From Prostheceraeus crozeri (lineage: Eukaryota; Platyhelminthes; Polycladida; Euryleptidae): a stretch of DNA of 64,000 nucleotides. Where the stretch lies: assembly GCA_907163375.1 (NCBI GenBank), contig CAJQUW010016881.1, forward strand, positions 1,054,001 to 1,118,000. The letters run 5' to 3'. The notes beneath the pieces are model-generated. The model searched no databases and was not told where the DNA came from. It saw only the letters and a list, made by a program, of their open reading frames with translations. The position numbers and the translations under genes are program-made. Shown one piece after another: positions 21,483-32,666 of this stretch; within the stretch, counting starts at the first letter, position 1, and every line of letters begins with the position of its first letter.

Positions 21483-22271
21483 CAAAAGATCTATCATAAT
21501 CTCTTCACCTCCAAAATTTATTTCTTGTCCTTTCTCATCAGTGATTCTAATGTTAATACTGTTAATAGTTTTTCTTGTAATAGGAAAATATATTAATGTT
21601 TGTGGAAATACATTTAATCTATAACCAATGGGTACAGTAAAAGCTGGAAAACTGAATATCAAATTTGACAATTTACCATTTATATATCCTCCTTCAATAA
21701 TGTCACAATGTACAACAATTGAATTTATTTCAGTTATTTTTGGAATCTTCTCACCTAAATGATAACCTTGACTATAAGTTTGTTTATTAAATCCTAATAG
21801 CTTTGACAATGATCTATCATGATTAAAATCAACTTGATGATTTTCGTCTTAAGTAAGAGAAAATTTATTAACTGCCGGTTCAACTGCAAAATGTAATTGT
21901 TTCTTATCTTTAAATGGTATACCTAAATGTCTCTTAATTTCATTTGATATTGATTCAACTTCGTAAGAACCAGGAAGAAAAGTTAGTATTTTCCATGTTT
22001 TACCTTTATCAGTAGAATATCTAAATTGATCATTCACATCTTTGATAACGTTTTGAATAGTGTTAAATGTAGAGAAACTAGTCAATGCAATTTGATAATT
22101 TTTACTTTGTTCCAAATGTAGAATGGGTTCTAAATTACAAGTGTGTGATGAAGTAGTTGTTATAATTTTTAACGTCGTACTAAATTTTGATGAACCCAAA
22201 ATCTCTGTTAGATTTTCTAAATGATTATTAATTTTGTCAAAATCTACTGATGATAATTCTTTCGAAGACAT
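21468..22271 (-). pseudogene. Polinton B: penton-like minor capsid protein
   Basis: The N-terminal part has YQIALTSFSTFNTI and a later FLPGSYEVESISNEIKRHLG. The C-terminal part has LLGFNKQTYSQG, then VVHCDIIEGGYINGK, IYFPITRKTINSINIRITD and FGGEEI. This combination is the pattern of the widespread Polinton/adintovirus penton-like (single-jelly-roll) protein that forms capsid vertices. It lies between the packaging ATPase and the coiled-coil gene, all on the minus strand. It is broken, about one break. Confidence 0.75.
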
Positions 22272-22418
22272 TTTTAAACTAAAAAATTTAAACAGATATT
22301 TATTTATGAAATATTTTTTATAAAAAAAAATCGTAGATAAAAAAAATCATAGATAAAAAATCGTAGGTAAAAAAATTAAATATATATCTAATATTTCTAA
22401 TATTATCATAGATAAAAA

Positions 22419-23240
22419 TTAGAAACAACATATTTCAGCTATACTTTTATAATCCTCTTCATTTAGAATCTTCTTTTCTAACAGTCTTTTCAATATAGCA
22501 TGAATTTCATTGAAACTAGAATTATGTCCTTCTTTTATTGCTGATATTAAAATATTTAATCTATTTAGTAATTCTTGTGGATCATCTGGTAAAAATATGG
22601 TTGTTTCTGTTTTCTGTTTTTCAGATAAACCTTTCCCTACTTTAACTCCCGTTGATAATAAATTTTCTAATTGTTTATAACGTCTAAGAGATTTCGTTAC
22701 ACCAACTCTATCTAACATAGCTTTATATTTTATAAGATCTTCTACAGCATAATTTTTTAAATCTGCTCCTCTTAAAAGATCAACATAATTTCTATCTAAA
22801 CTAATAGGTGATTTATCTGGCGTAAAAATTAACCCCTGTAAAGGTTGTGGAAATATTTCTTTTCCACCAAGATAAAATCTTGCAAATAATTTTTTATCTA
22901 AAAAGAAAGTAGAATGTTCGAATAACATAGATTTTGGTAATTTTTTATCTATGTTTGCTTCTAACAAGCCATACTCATCTAATAGTGTTTTAAGTACTGG
23001 ATCCGCTATATCAACACGTTTTTCATTAATTTGTTTTTCAAGAGTTTTAAATGGTTCGACAGTTTTTTCATAATCAGTTTTTACTTGCTCGGTTTGCTGC
23101 ATTTTTTCAAACATATCAGATTGTATACCAGCTTTTTTCATTCTATGCTGAAGATGATTTTCTTTCATTATATTTCTTTGTTTTATTAATTCGTCTAATT
23201 GTTTTATTCTTTTAAAATTATCAGCTCTAATTTTATCCAT
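22419..23240 (-). CDS. Polinton B: coiled-coil protein of the Polinton structural-cluster type, 273 aa
   Basis: Residues 1-90 are a long coiled coil (FKRIKQLDELIKQRNIMKEN and on). A middle part (FARFYLGGKEIFPQPLQGL, then SLDRNYVDLLRG and YAVEDLIKYKAMLDRVG) recalls an uncharacterised protein common in Polintons, whose usual form contains a short globular segment and an ED.Y motif. The C-terminal third is helical (ELLNRLNILISAIKEG). The D protein at 42601-43293 occupies the corresponding place beside the ATPase and shows a similar YEDLIQYATRRKR segment, so the two may be homologous. The function is unknown; a virion or assembly protein is likely from position. Confidence 0.6.
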   Translation of the reverse strand: MDKIRADNFKRIKQLDELIKQRNIMKENHLQHRMKKAGIQSDMFEKMQQTEQVKTDYEKTVEPFKTLEKQINEKRVDIADPVLKTLLDEYGLLEANIDKKLPKSMLFEHSTFFLDKKLFARFYLGGKEIFPQPLQGLIFTPDKSPISLDRNYVDLLRGADLKNYAVEDLIKYKAMLDRVGVTKSLRRYKQLENLLSTGVKVGKGLSEKQKTETTIFLPDDPQELLNRLNILISAIKEGHNSSFNEIHAILKRLLEKKILNEEDYKSIAEICCF

Positions 23241-23309
23241 TTTTTATATTATATTTTTATATTATTTTATATTTTTATAATATTTTATATTTTATTAAAT
23301 TTAACTATT

Positions 23310-26300
23310 TTAGAAATTAGAAAATTTAAAAGGTAAAGTAGTTTTTCTATCAGGTAAAATTTTTCTTTTATCATCAAATGGATCTAATGCTAATTTATGT
23401 TCTTCTTTTAAATACATTTTGTTTCTTTGAATTAAGTCTATAATTACATGCTTCCTTTATTTCATTATTAAACAATGCATTTTTATAATCTTGAAATGTT
23501 ATTTGATTAGCCACTGATGCCTTTGAAATTCCTTTTAATGTTTTAGAATCTGTGTTAGAATTTGTATTATAACAATAACATTTAGATTTTAAAAATACAG
23601 CTTCTGTTATGAAATCTTCATTTCCCAATTCATCTTTTACTTTACATAAATCAGAAGGATGAATGATATCTTTTATTTTATTAATTTCTTCATCAAGTGA
23701 AGAATTATACGGTATTGTTAATTCTAAGAAAACGGAATCCGTATCTGTAAAGTGTAATTTATAGTTTTTGCCATAAGCAGGTGCTAAATAATCATATATA
23801 AATCTATACATAAATAGTTTAGCTAATTCTAATATAGTGAATCCAATAAAATTAAACTTATCTTGTTTTATAATGTTTCGTCTTATATGTACTGCACATA
23901 GTTCATCACTAAATCTAGTAGTTCTTTTATATGTAGGTTTCCTTGTTAAATTTTGAAACCTATCTTTATCATAAACTATTTCAATATTTTGTCTATTACG
24001 CACATTTTCTAAAGTCTTACCATAAAATGCATTATTCATTAATTTGAAGAACACGTTTCCAAAATCATCTTTATTTCTTTTAGCTATTTTACGTTTTTCA
24101 ATATTGAACTCTATATAATTTTTTAACCACCTAGATTTTCTATACACTAGTTTCCGGTGAATTTCAACAAGAATCATTCCATGATCTAAATACCAATCTA
24201 ACATTCTTCCTTCGACAACATACTTTCCTTTATTACCTTGTGTTAACATAAGTTTTTTTGTTGGTCTGTATTTTTTAGGCATTATAGATTTTTGATAATC
24301 TGAAAAATCTTCTATATTGGGAATTTTGTTTTCGGGACAGAAAGGATAATATTTTGTTGCGCCTTTTATATAATCAGGATATGCTAAATCAACTTCATAT
24401 ATATAACCAAAATTATTTTCACCATCATGTGTTTTTTGATAATCAAGAATATTACACCATGACATTTCACCTGTTGGTAATTCTTGTATCATACAAGAAG
24501 AATATAAGCTATTAAAATCATAATATAACAAATAGTTTTCTCTCATGATTTCATCAACTGCTGCTTGACTAACTTCATTTGATATAAGTCCTTCTATATT
24601 TTGATTAAACAATTTTATAAACTGATCACTTTCTTCTGGAGTTAAAATTTTTAAATAACCATGATCATCAGGATTTACTTTTTTATTATAACATTTAACA
24701 TATCTATTACCTAAAACTGATGAAACTCCACCTCTAATACCAGATTCAAAAAATAATAATTTATCATATGTATTTTCTTTATAATATTTAAGTTTAACAC
24801 CAGTATGTTTTAATCCTGCTAACCATGTTAAACCTGGTGTAGAATAAACATAACATGGATCTATTCCATAATATTCTACACACATGTCACGAAAGTTTTC
24901 AAAAAGATCAGCTAGTATTAATACATCTATCTTAAGATATTTCATTGTATAATCGTACATTGTTCTACAATTTAACTCTCTCCAATTTTTTTCAGCTTCT
25001 GCATAATCTTCTTTAGATAATTGTGATTGTTTTAATGTTGATTTAAATTTATTTATTGGAGGAAGTTTCTGTTCTTCCATAATTTTATTCACAGAATTAA
25101 AATCTCCAGTTATGTACTCATACGGAAATATGCCTTTTAAAGGTTTTAAATTATATTTATTTAATATTTTACATTGTTCAGGTTTCAAAGTTTTTCCCAT
25201 GACATCTAATGAATAAGGATTAAAAAATCTAAATGCATCTAAAATTCTAATACAACCAAATTGCATTGAAAAATATTCTTCTTCTGTTTTACATAGTACG
25301 TTTATTTGTTGTTGTTGTAATTTTTCAGATGAAAATAAATCTTTTATTATTAAATGGAAATCATATTTAGAACCATTGTAGAAATATAAAGGAACAAAAT
25401 TATATCTAAATTTATTTGCATTAAGATTACAAGAATTATGTGCTGCACCTCTATATAATCCATTTAGATGATCATGATCTTTTACTCTATCACATCCTAA
25501 TTCTTTTCCACAGTAGTAACAATTTTTTTCATTAAGAAATTGTAGTGTTTGTTCAGACGTTAATGGGAGCATTGGTTTATTTGTTTTAAGCAATTGTGAA
25601 AACATTTTTTGTAATTCTTCTACTTTCTTTGTAAACATTTCTGAACTATCTTCACCATAGTATTGATAATATTCTGATTTAAATAATTCAGGATAATTTG
25701 AATGAATGTACATTCCCCAACATAATGGTTTTTGTTCAAGCACATGTTTATCAGAACTTTCTGTCATGTTAACATTATATGCTTCAAATCACAATATATA
25801 ATAAAGGGTACTTTATTTTTGTAATACCATTTATTATAAATTAAATATTCTTCCTTAGTAAAAGTATTTTTAGCTGCATCATTTTGCTGACAATTTGACA
25901 AGTGATTATTCAATGCTTGTTCAGTTTTATAACTAGTCATACATTGGAGACAGGGGTAATTAGCATTATCTGAAGTTTTTGTAAATATAGAAATATCTTT
26001 ACATAATATGTAATGATCTTGATAATATAGTATATTCACTAGTGCTGGTTGCATTAATTCATGTTTTAATATTTTTAATTTTTCTTGATATTCTTGTGGT
26101 AATAATTCTAAATGTTCTTGATATTGTTTTTTATATATTTTTTGAAATTGTTCTTCATAATGTTTTTGACATTGTTCTTCATATTGTTCTTCATATTCCT
26201 TATGTAATATATTTTTCCGCATATAATATTCTTTTAGATTTTCTTGTTTCCGATATTCTTTATATTTTTGTAGATTTGTTTGATGATATTCGAATGTATT

Positions 26301-27792
26301 ATATTGAAAATTGTCTTGGGATATGTCTTGAAAATTTAAACGTTTGTACATGTTGTATGAAAATTTTAAAGATGCTTCATCTTCAAGATCCCTTTCATTT
26401 TCAATATATTTTTGAAAGAATATATTTTCTCCTTGTTGATATTTTTGTTGATATTGATTATGTAACATTTGTAACTCTTGTTGATATTCTTGTTGAAATT
26501 TTAGTTTATATAGTTGTGGTAACATTTTTAATTTATTACTATATTCTGATGATAGAGATGAACATTCTGTTTCATAATCATCGGGAAATCCACATCCTTT
26601 ATAATTATTATGATTAATCATTATTGGTGATAATGTTTTAACAATTTCATATTTTTCAGTACATATTATTTTTCCTTGGTAAAAAATATTATGATGCATG
26701 TAATTTCCTCTTTTATTGTATACTATTTCTGATTGACATAAATTTTTGTTATTCAAATAAAATTCTTTTAAGTTGTTATAAACGATGTTATTAACTTCAA
26801 TATCTCCGGAATATAAGGGAATAATATCACCAATAGAAACATACTTCACCTTTAATTCAAAAACATTTACTTTTATTAAATTTTTATTCTTTTTATGAAA
26901 CTTTATTAGTTGATTATAATCATATGGAAATTCATCTAAACCATCAGAAAGATCAAATTCATTTATATACAGTATTCTTCTTTATTATAATGACTTAGTC
27001 TTTCTTTGTGATATTCTGCAGGATGTAAATGTGCTATAATACTCCACAGAAAACAATAATCATCTTCATTCTGTATGTTGATTATTTGTGGTGAACTGAA
27101 AGGTAAAGGAACATAACTACCACCAGTATTATTTTTATATTTATCAATTACTATTTTCTTAGATAGTATTTTAACAAATCTCTAACCAGATTCACGTAAC
27201 TCAGCTTCAGTTATAGCATCTTTTAATTGTGTTGACATCTTTTCAAATACAGATGATATATCATTTACATTATGAATTTCTTGTGTCCGTGCCAAATGTC
27301 CTTGTATTATTTCTTCAGTCATTCCATCGGATCCAGTTTTTGTATAAAGTACTTCTACATTCATATAACATTTGAAAGATTTCCTAAATATATTATAGAA
27401 GTTTGTTAATACATCATAAAAGGTTTCATCGGTTTCATTATGTTCAACAGACACATCAAATAAATATTTTATATCTGTTACAGCTTCGTCGGTTTTTTTA
27501 GTTTTATCAAGTTCATCAATGTCATTAAATAAAATTTAAAATTTATTACATTAACGTCATCATTATTAAAAACTTTTTTATATTCCGAATGTGAATAATC
27601 ATCAAATATTTTTTTAACTTTTATATCAGTAGGTAATGTTTCTAAATAATTTCTATAATTACTTATATTTGATATATTTTCTTCTTTGGATCGTTCTACA
27701 TTTTGTAAATGCAATTTACTATTTAAATGAGATTGATAACTTCTTTTTGTTTGCAACTTTTTTTTACATAAGACACAATAAAAGTTTTCCAT
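23310..27792 (-). pseudogene. Polinton B: protein-primed family B DNA polymerase
   Basis: Going from the 27792 end, there is a C2H2-type zinc finger at the very N-terminus (FYCVLCKKKLQTKRSYQSHL), then a region with IDKYKNNTGGSYVPLP and DYCFLWSI as in Polinton polymerases. A long Gln/Tyr/Glu-rich segment of YQ and YEEQ repeats follows (about 26050-26530), then a second zinc-binding motif (PCLQCMTSYKTEQALNNHL). Further motifs are a CYYCGKEL...DHDHLNGLYRGAAHNSCN element, exonuclease motif FYNGSKYDFHLII, palm motif YYDFNSLYSS, KLMNNAFYGKTLENVRNR and the catalytic FTDTDSVFLE. The C-terminal end has HKLALDPFDDKR. This enzyme would copy the element with a protein primer. The gene is broken, about four breaks. 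Confidence 0.92.
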
Positions 27793-27953
27793 TTTTTAAA
27801 CTTTTTTAGAGAAATTTTAAGAAAAATTTGTGTTTTAATTTTTAAAGAAAAAATTCTAAAATATTTTTTTTAATAATTTTTTTTGAATAAATTTTTTGAA
27901 TAAATTTTTTTAGTAAAATTTTTTTAATAAATTTTTTTATAAAAAATAAAAAA
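27793..27953. promoter_or_regulatory. Very AT-rich divergent intergenic region
   Basis: Runs of TTTTTTTAATAAATTTTTTT separate the polymerase (minus) from the small plus-strand gene. I see no distinct TATA box beyond the general AT richness. By position it should serve both genes. Confidence 0.35.
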
Positions 27954-28292
27954 ATGTTTGAAGAGTATAAAATAGAACATGTACCAGTTTTAAAAAATTA
28001 TAGACATCCTACTAATCCACTTACACCTAAACAAGAAGTAAAATTTTACTATCACCATAAATATATGCAGTTTGTTAGAGATTACAAAATAAAACATGAT
28101 ATACCAAAATATACTAAAACAACAGACTTTCCACTTTGTCTTCGAAGTTTTAGAGTATTCTTAGCATTTAATAATTTATGGTGGTTAATTAATAAAGATA
28201 ACTCAACAGTATATGATTTAAAAACATTAAATAAATTAGATCTTCATCCATATATTTACAATTTTAAAACAAAATATTATAAAAGAAATTAA
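27954..28292 (+). CDS. Polinton B: small aromatic-rich basic protein, 112 aa
   Basis: I do not recognise it. It is rich in Tyr, Lys and His (FYYHHKYMQFVRDYKIKHD, then LCLRSFRVFLAFNNLWWLIN), with no membrane segment or cysteine motif. It is the only plus-strand gene between the polymerase and the second ATPase. A decayed trace of related sequence lies at about 61990-62300 in fragment C, in the corresponding place, which supports it as a real gene of this lineage. Confidence 0.5.
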   Translation: MFEEYKIEHVPVLKNYRHPTNPLTPKQEVKFYYHHKYMQFVRDYKIKHDIPKYTKTTDFPLCLRSFRVFLAFNNLWWLINKDNSTVYDLKTLNKLDLHPYIYNFKTKYYKRN

Positions 28293-28419
28293 AAGATGGA
28301 TTAGAAAATATTTTTTAGTTCATTTTAAAAATATATTGAAGGAAAATATTATAAATATGTATCTGTAAAATTATGATTGTTTAATTATTAAGTTTTTCAC
28401 TAACACCATTCATTAATGG

Positions 28420-29919
28420 TCATATATCATTATATGTTTTTTTGGCTTCATCAAATGTAGATTTGGCATCAGAAAATGTAGATTTAACATCAGATATTAT
28501 TGGTGTTGCTTTTCTTAAGCCGTTTCTAACATCATCTATTGCAGTTTTCAAATAGTTTAATGTTTCATTATCTTGTAATCTGTTAGGTATTGGTATACCA
28601 AATTTTGTATTTAAATAGTTATCAAAATAAAAATAAAATGTATCAGGAATAATTTTTAGTGGTACTTTTGATTCAGATTCTAAAAAAATAAGTATTTGTT
28701 CTATAACTTGATTTGATAAATGTTTTGCATTTGCATACATTCTAATATCAAAATCTTGAGAGTTATTATAGATTTCATGTTCGGTATCTACTAATATATT
28801 TAAATCTTTATCATATACTTGCATATGTTCACTTATGGTGTCAACACGTATTATTCCGTATTTATGTTGTGTATAATATGATAAAGGCATATTCATTTTA
28901 TAATTTTTATTAATATCATTAAAGAATGCTGCATTATTTTGTGTAGTTGTAAATAATGTTTGAATGTTTTCTCTAATCTTATTATCTACATCACAAGCTT
29001 TATGAGCTAATACAACTATTTGAATATTTTGATGTCTTCCTTTTGTAAATATTTCTGACATATTTTTTTGTTTTGATAAACTTGCAACATCATCTAAAAT
29101 TAATAAAGATTTATTTTCAGGTGTACCAGCAAAATTTTCCATATCTCGTAACTCATCTAATTGTTTATCATTATAAACGTTTGTAAAAGTTGACCATTCA
29201 GAAGTATGCATACAAAAAATATGTACTTTTGTTTCGTCCTTATAATATTGGTTTATATATTTTTTAATAAACGTAGTCTTACCACTTCCAGTTTTACCGT
29301 AAACAATGAAATGTAAATTTTCTTGATACATTTTACCTTGTTTAATATTTTTATTATTAGTTTTATCCTTAATCTTATCCTCATTAGTTTTCCATCCTTT
29401 AAAATTTTTTATTTCTTGTTTATAAAAATTTATCCTCTTTTGTTCCTCTGTTAGAAAGTAACCCCATTGATTTCCAATACATATAACAAGATGATAAATA
29501 AAAAATATTAAGATACATGCTAACATTATTTTTATACAATGAAATTTTAAAAAATTCCAAAGACGTGTAAGATCTGATTGTGCTATTTTTTTATTAGGAG
29601 ATGAATTAGGGGGTAGTGTCTCTAAATATTTTTTATTATATATATTATTACCTATAGTATTATATCTAGGATTATATCTAGGATTATCTATAATATTATT
29701 AATATCTTTTACATATTCTACTTCGTCTTTATTTAGATTCGGATCTTGAGGGGATAGTGTATCTTGAAACTCAGTGTTATTTATATAATTATTTATCATT
29801 TCATTCAATACATTAAGAGATTTATGACGACTTAGATTACTTTTATTACTTTTATCACTTTTATTACTTTTAATTATAACCGGTGAATATAAATCTTCCA
29901 AATTTTCGCTTTTATTCAT
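28420..29919 (-). CDS. Polinton B: membrane-anchored P-loop ATPase, 499 aa
   Basis: Residues 1-120 are polar and Asn/Ser-rich. A single membrane helix follows at about 130-152 (IKIMLACILIFFIYHLVIC). The P-loop domain starts near 205: Walker A YGKTGSGKTTFIKKY, Walker B-like SLLILDDVASLSK near 275, and IVVLAHKACDVD in the place of the sensor region. The C-terminal part has no recognised domain and ends in Asp/Lys-rich helices with repeated SDVKSTFSDAKSTF. It is clearly different from the A32-like ATPase at 20503. FtsK/HerA-like or AAA-type motors are the nearest idea; its role (second packaging motor, membrane translocation, or host interaction) is unknown. A decayed counterpart lies in C at 61098-61850. 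Confidence 0.75.
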   Translation of the reverse strand: MNKSENLEDLYSPVIIKSNKSDKSNKSNLSRHKSLNVLNEMINNYINNTEFQDTLSPQDPNLNKDEVEYVKDINNIIDNPRYNPRYNTIGNNIYNKKYLETLPPNSSPNKKIAQSDLTRLWNFLKFHCIKIMLACILIFFIYHLVICIGNQWGYFLTEEQKRINFYKQEIKNFKGWKTNEDKIKDKTNNKNIKQGKMYQENLHFIVYGKTGSGKTTFIKKYINQYYKDETKVHIFCMHTSEWSTFTNVYNDKQLDELRDMENFAGTPENKSLLILDDVASLSKQKNMSEIFTKGRHQNIQIVVLAHKACDVDNKIRENIQTLFTTTQNNAAFFNDINKNYKMNMPLSYYTQHKYGIIRVDTISEHMQVYDKDLNILVDTEHEIYNNSQDFDIRMYANAKHLSNQVIEQILIFLESESKVPLKIIPDTFYFYFDNYLNTKFGIPIPNRLQDNETLNYLKTAIDDVRNGLRKATPIISDVKSTFSDAKSTFDEAKKTYNDI

Positions 29920-29934
29920 TTAATATTTTTAAAA

Positions 29935-30192
29935 TAAAAAATTTAGGAATTATTATTTGTTGATTCCGGACTCGCATTCTTCCACTCTTATGAGTGTTTT
30001 TAACCTCTGTAGAACCTCCGGAACGTGTCGGAATTTTTGTTCCTATACTCAAAAGAAGTCCTCTCCTCTCTTCCGGAATGCTTAAGAATATTTTAATAAA
30101 AATAATATTTAAATATATATAAGTTTATTTTAGTAGAAATACAACTATTTTAGTAGAAATATAACTATTTTAGTAATAAAAAGTTTTTTTAT
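29935..30192. other. Intergenic region in Polinton B
   Basis: It holds CTTCCACTCTTATGAGTG and CTCCGGAACGTGTCGGAATT/TTCCGGAATG, several of which are short inverted CCGGAA motifs, then AT-rich near-repeats (TTTTAGTAGAAATA). It probably contains the 3' end signals of the zinc-finger gene and the promoter of the ATPase gene. Confidence 0.35.
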
Positions 30193-30909
30193 CTAATAAA
30201 AGTTATTAATACGTTGATGAAGATTTGGAATACTTTGATTAATACGTTGATCTAAATTATCATCAATACGTTGATTTAAATTATCATTAATACGTTGATT
30301 AAAATTTTGATTAACATCTTCATCAAAATCTTCATTAAGTTTCGGACAAAGTGTTACATGTCTTGAAAAATTTTTCTTTAATATAATTTTTTGACAACCT
30401 CTACATTTTACCTTTTCTTTTAAACAATCCTTACATTTATATTTACTATCATAGAACTCTGTCTTAAGTTTTGTAATTTTACAATTTGTACATTGTCTTG
30501 TAGAATTTATACAAGAATTATAATGATTAGTAATTCCTTGAATTGTAAAATATCTATTACAATTACGACATAACTGATCTTTTAGTTTTTATTTTTTATC
30601 TTTTTTAATATCTTCTGTTTGTTCACATATTTTTAAATGGCGTGCAAAATTTTTAGATGTTATATCTTTATTACAACCAGAGCATCTTTTCATTTTACCT
30701 TTCACAGATTTATTATTATCTACATAATTATTATTTTGTCTAGGTGTATTTTTTCTAGCAGTATAAAGATTTTGTCCTTGATCTGAAATAAATAAATGTT
30801 TTAATTTTTGTAATGGTTGCTCCAGTTGATTATTATTAGGTTGAATATCATCATACTGTTTTTTATAAAAGTTACTTCGATTAATTTTCCCACATGATGT
30901 ATTTTTCAT
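30193..30909 (-). pseudogene. Polinton B: multi-zinc-finger protein with repetitive tail
   Basis: The N-terminal part has KRCSGCNKDITSKNFARHLKICE, a CxxC...H...C finger. The following part has further fingers of the forms CRNCNRYFTIQGITNHYNSC, QCTNCKITK...YKCKDCLKEK and KCRGCQKIILKKNFSRHVTLC. It ends in about five repeats of NQRI(N/D)DNL, encoded by 24-base repeats at 30205-30310. Such multi-finger proteins may bind nucleic acid or process others; no family is recognised. It is broken, about one break. It stands divergent to the fiber gene. Confidence 0.6.
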
Positions 30910-31062
30910 GAGTAAACAACATAGTTGGGTTTAAAAAATCTACTATACAAACTTGACAAATTTGAGACATTTCCATTTTTTATTTTTATTAGAAAAAATT
31001 TTATTTTTATTAGAAAAAAATTTTATTTTTATTAGAAAAAATTTTATTTTTATTGTTAAAAA

Positions 31063-31821
31063 ATGATGTTACCAAATGTTGGTGGAGGTGCATATATCCC
31101 GAATAATCGTGAATCAGAAATAGAAATAGAAAATTATATCATGAAAACTGGAGACGTTTTATCTGGTCCATTGCATCTTCCTATTCTTCCGCAACAAAAT
31201 ACAGAGTTAACAAATAAACAATATGTTGATACACAAATCAATGACTTAAAAGAAAAATATATAAACGATGTTTTGGTTCCACTGATGAATGAATTAAAGT
31301 TGCTTAAACTTAATGACAAATCATTAAACGAAAAATTATCAAAACTTGATAAAAAGGATAGAGAGCTAGAAGCAGATATAGCAAAACTTTTTAAAAAGAT
31401 TTCAGAACAATCAAAAATTTTAATATTACTTTCTTTAAATTTAAAATCTGCTGTCATTAAAAATAAACATCAGATAAAAATGTTAAAAGAACAATTAGAA
31501 GATGAAATAGAAAAACTACCTGAAAGAATTAAAAAAAATTTAAATAAGTTACAAACTACATTCCAAAAAAGTGTTGATGAATTAAGTTCTAAAATTACTC
31601 AACAAATGAAAAAGATGAATAGAATAATAAATGAAGTAAACTCACTTAATGAAAAAGTTGATAAAATGAATAATCTTAAAATCAATTTAGAAAATGAATT
31701 AAAGAAAAATTTACACGAAAACTCTAAAGAAAATAAAGAACAGTTAGATGCCGTTAAAAGACAATTAGATGTTCTTAAAATTAAGTTAAATGCAAGAATA
31801 ATTAATTGGAAGATTAATTGA
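31063..31821 (+). CDS. Polinton B: fiber-like trimeric coiled-coil protein, 252 aa
   Basis: The N-terminal ~55 residues (GGGAYIPNNRESE, then MKTGDVLSGPLHLP and NKQYVDTQI) resemble the attachment-repeat motif (GD.MSG.L) of bacteriophage tail fibers. The remaining 200 residues are almost pure heptads (LKLLKLNDKSLNEKLSKLDK and on), as in a long trimeric or parallel shaft. I infer a fiber or spike standing on the penton-like protein. It opens the plus-strand structural series. No receptor-binding head is evident within the frame; related sequence continues to about 31960. The copy in Polinton A is the site of B's insertion. Confidence 0.65.
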   Translation: MMLPNVGGGAYIPNNRESEIEIENYIMKTGDVLSGPLHLPILPQQNTELTNKQYVDTQINDLKEKYINDVLVPLMNELKLLKLNDKSLNEKLSKLDKKDRELEADIAKLFKKISEQSKILILLSLNLKSAVIKNKHQIKMLKEQLEDEIEKLPERIKKNLNKLQTTFQKSVDELSSKITQQMKKMNRIINEVNSLNEKVDKMNNLKINLENELKKNLHENSKENKEQLDAVKRQLDVLKIKLNARIINWKIN

Positions 31822-32134
31822 AGATTAATCAGCAGAAAATGCAAGTTAATAGAAAACAAATTAAAGTACATCACACGCTGCTTGACGCAATAGATAAAGT
31901 GCAACAGACAATTAATAAAGTTATCTCGAAGTTGTTGTCCATTCACAAACGTAAATCTTAAACGGACCAAAGGTCCTCAGGTTACTAACCAATCGGAGCG
32001 AAGCTCCTCGAGGCTTTAGCCGATCGTAAATATTTTTTCCCAAAAGTCAAATTTATTCCTAAAAAAAGCCTATAATTTATAAACACAATCTTAAATATTT
32101 TGCTTCAAATCAAAAAATTGCTCATGAACCATCT

Positions 32135-32518
32135 ATGAAATCTGTTTACCATTATAACAATGTAGAAACAATTCAAAAAGAAGGAGATGGTATATTTTCT
32201 GGTATTGGAAGTATCGTTAACTTGATAAAAAATAATAAAGATTTGATTACATCTGCTGCAAAAGGAGCAGCTGCTATAGGTAGTACAGCTAGTGCCATAT
32301 CAAATGCTGTTAAGTCTCAAAACGAATTAAAACAACTAGAAACTATTCGTATACTTAAGAATGATTCTGAAGAACTAAAAAAATTAAAAAAACTTTCAAA
32401 TGAAACAAAAAACAAAATTGCTAACATAGCTGTAGGGGGTGAAACCTTGAGGAGCGGAGCTCCGTCTGATAGTAAACATAATGAAAATAAAAATAATAAA
32501 AAACAATTGAAGAAATAA
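32135..32518 (+). CDS. Polinton B: pVI-like small amphipathic protein
   Basis: It has a Gly-rich hydrophobic segment (GIFSGIGSIVNLIKNNKD), an Ala/Ser/Gly helix (SAAKGAAAIGSTASAI) and a Lys/Glu-rich helix to the end. Similar amphipathic proteins between fiber and capsid genes of Polinton/adintovirus elements are compared to adenovirus protein VI, which disrupts membranes during entry. The assignment rests on shape and position, not on clear sequence identity. Related sequence begins slightly upstream, at about 32070. Confidence 0.55.
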   Translation: MKSVYHYNNVETIQKEGDGIFSGIGSIVNLIKNNKDLITSAAKGAAAIGSTASAISNAVKSQNELKQLETIRILKNDSEELKKLKKLSNETKNKIANIAVGGETLRSGAPSDSKHNENKNNKKQLKK

Positions 32519-32666
32519 GAGGTAATGGCGTGAGCAGCGGAGCTGGTCTAGCAAAATTCTAAAATAAATCGAAAATAAAATAAGTCTTATCGAAAATAAA
32601 TTTAGATTAGACGATCCTCCGTTCGTCAGTTACAATCAAAAAAAGAATGACTATATAAGAATTGCT

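Noticed and set aside
26042-26617. Long plus-strand open frame encoding a very hydrophobic protein
   Set aside because: It lies opposite the repetitive Gln/Tyr/Glu-rich part of the B polymerase. Its Leu/Ile/Val content is the antisense reading of those codons.
31134-31457. Minus-strand Ser/Phe-rich open frame, with a similar one at 18888-19172 in A
   Set aside because: These are antisense readings of the coiled-coil fiber gene; Leu/Lys/Asp heptads give Ser/Phe/Asn runs on the other strand.
31063-31821. Bacterial or phage contamination suggested by the tail-fiber-like N-terminus
   Set aside because: The gene sits inside a precisely bounded Polinton, and the same gene is present in Polinton A, which lies in the same host sequence.
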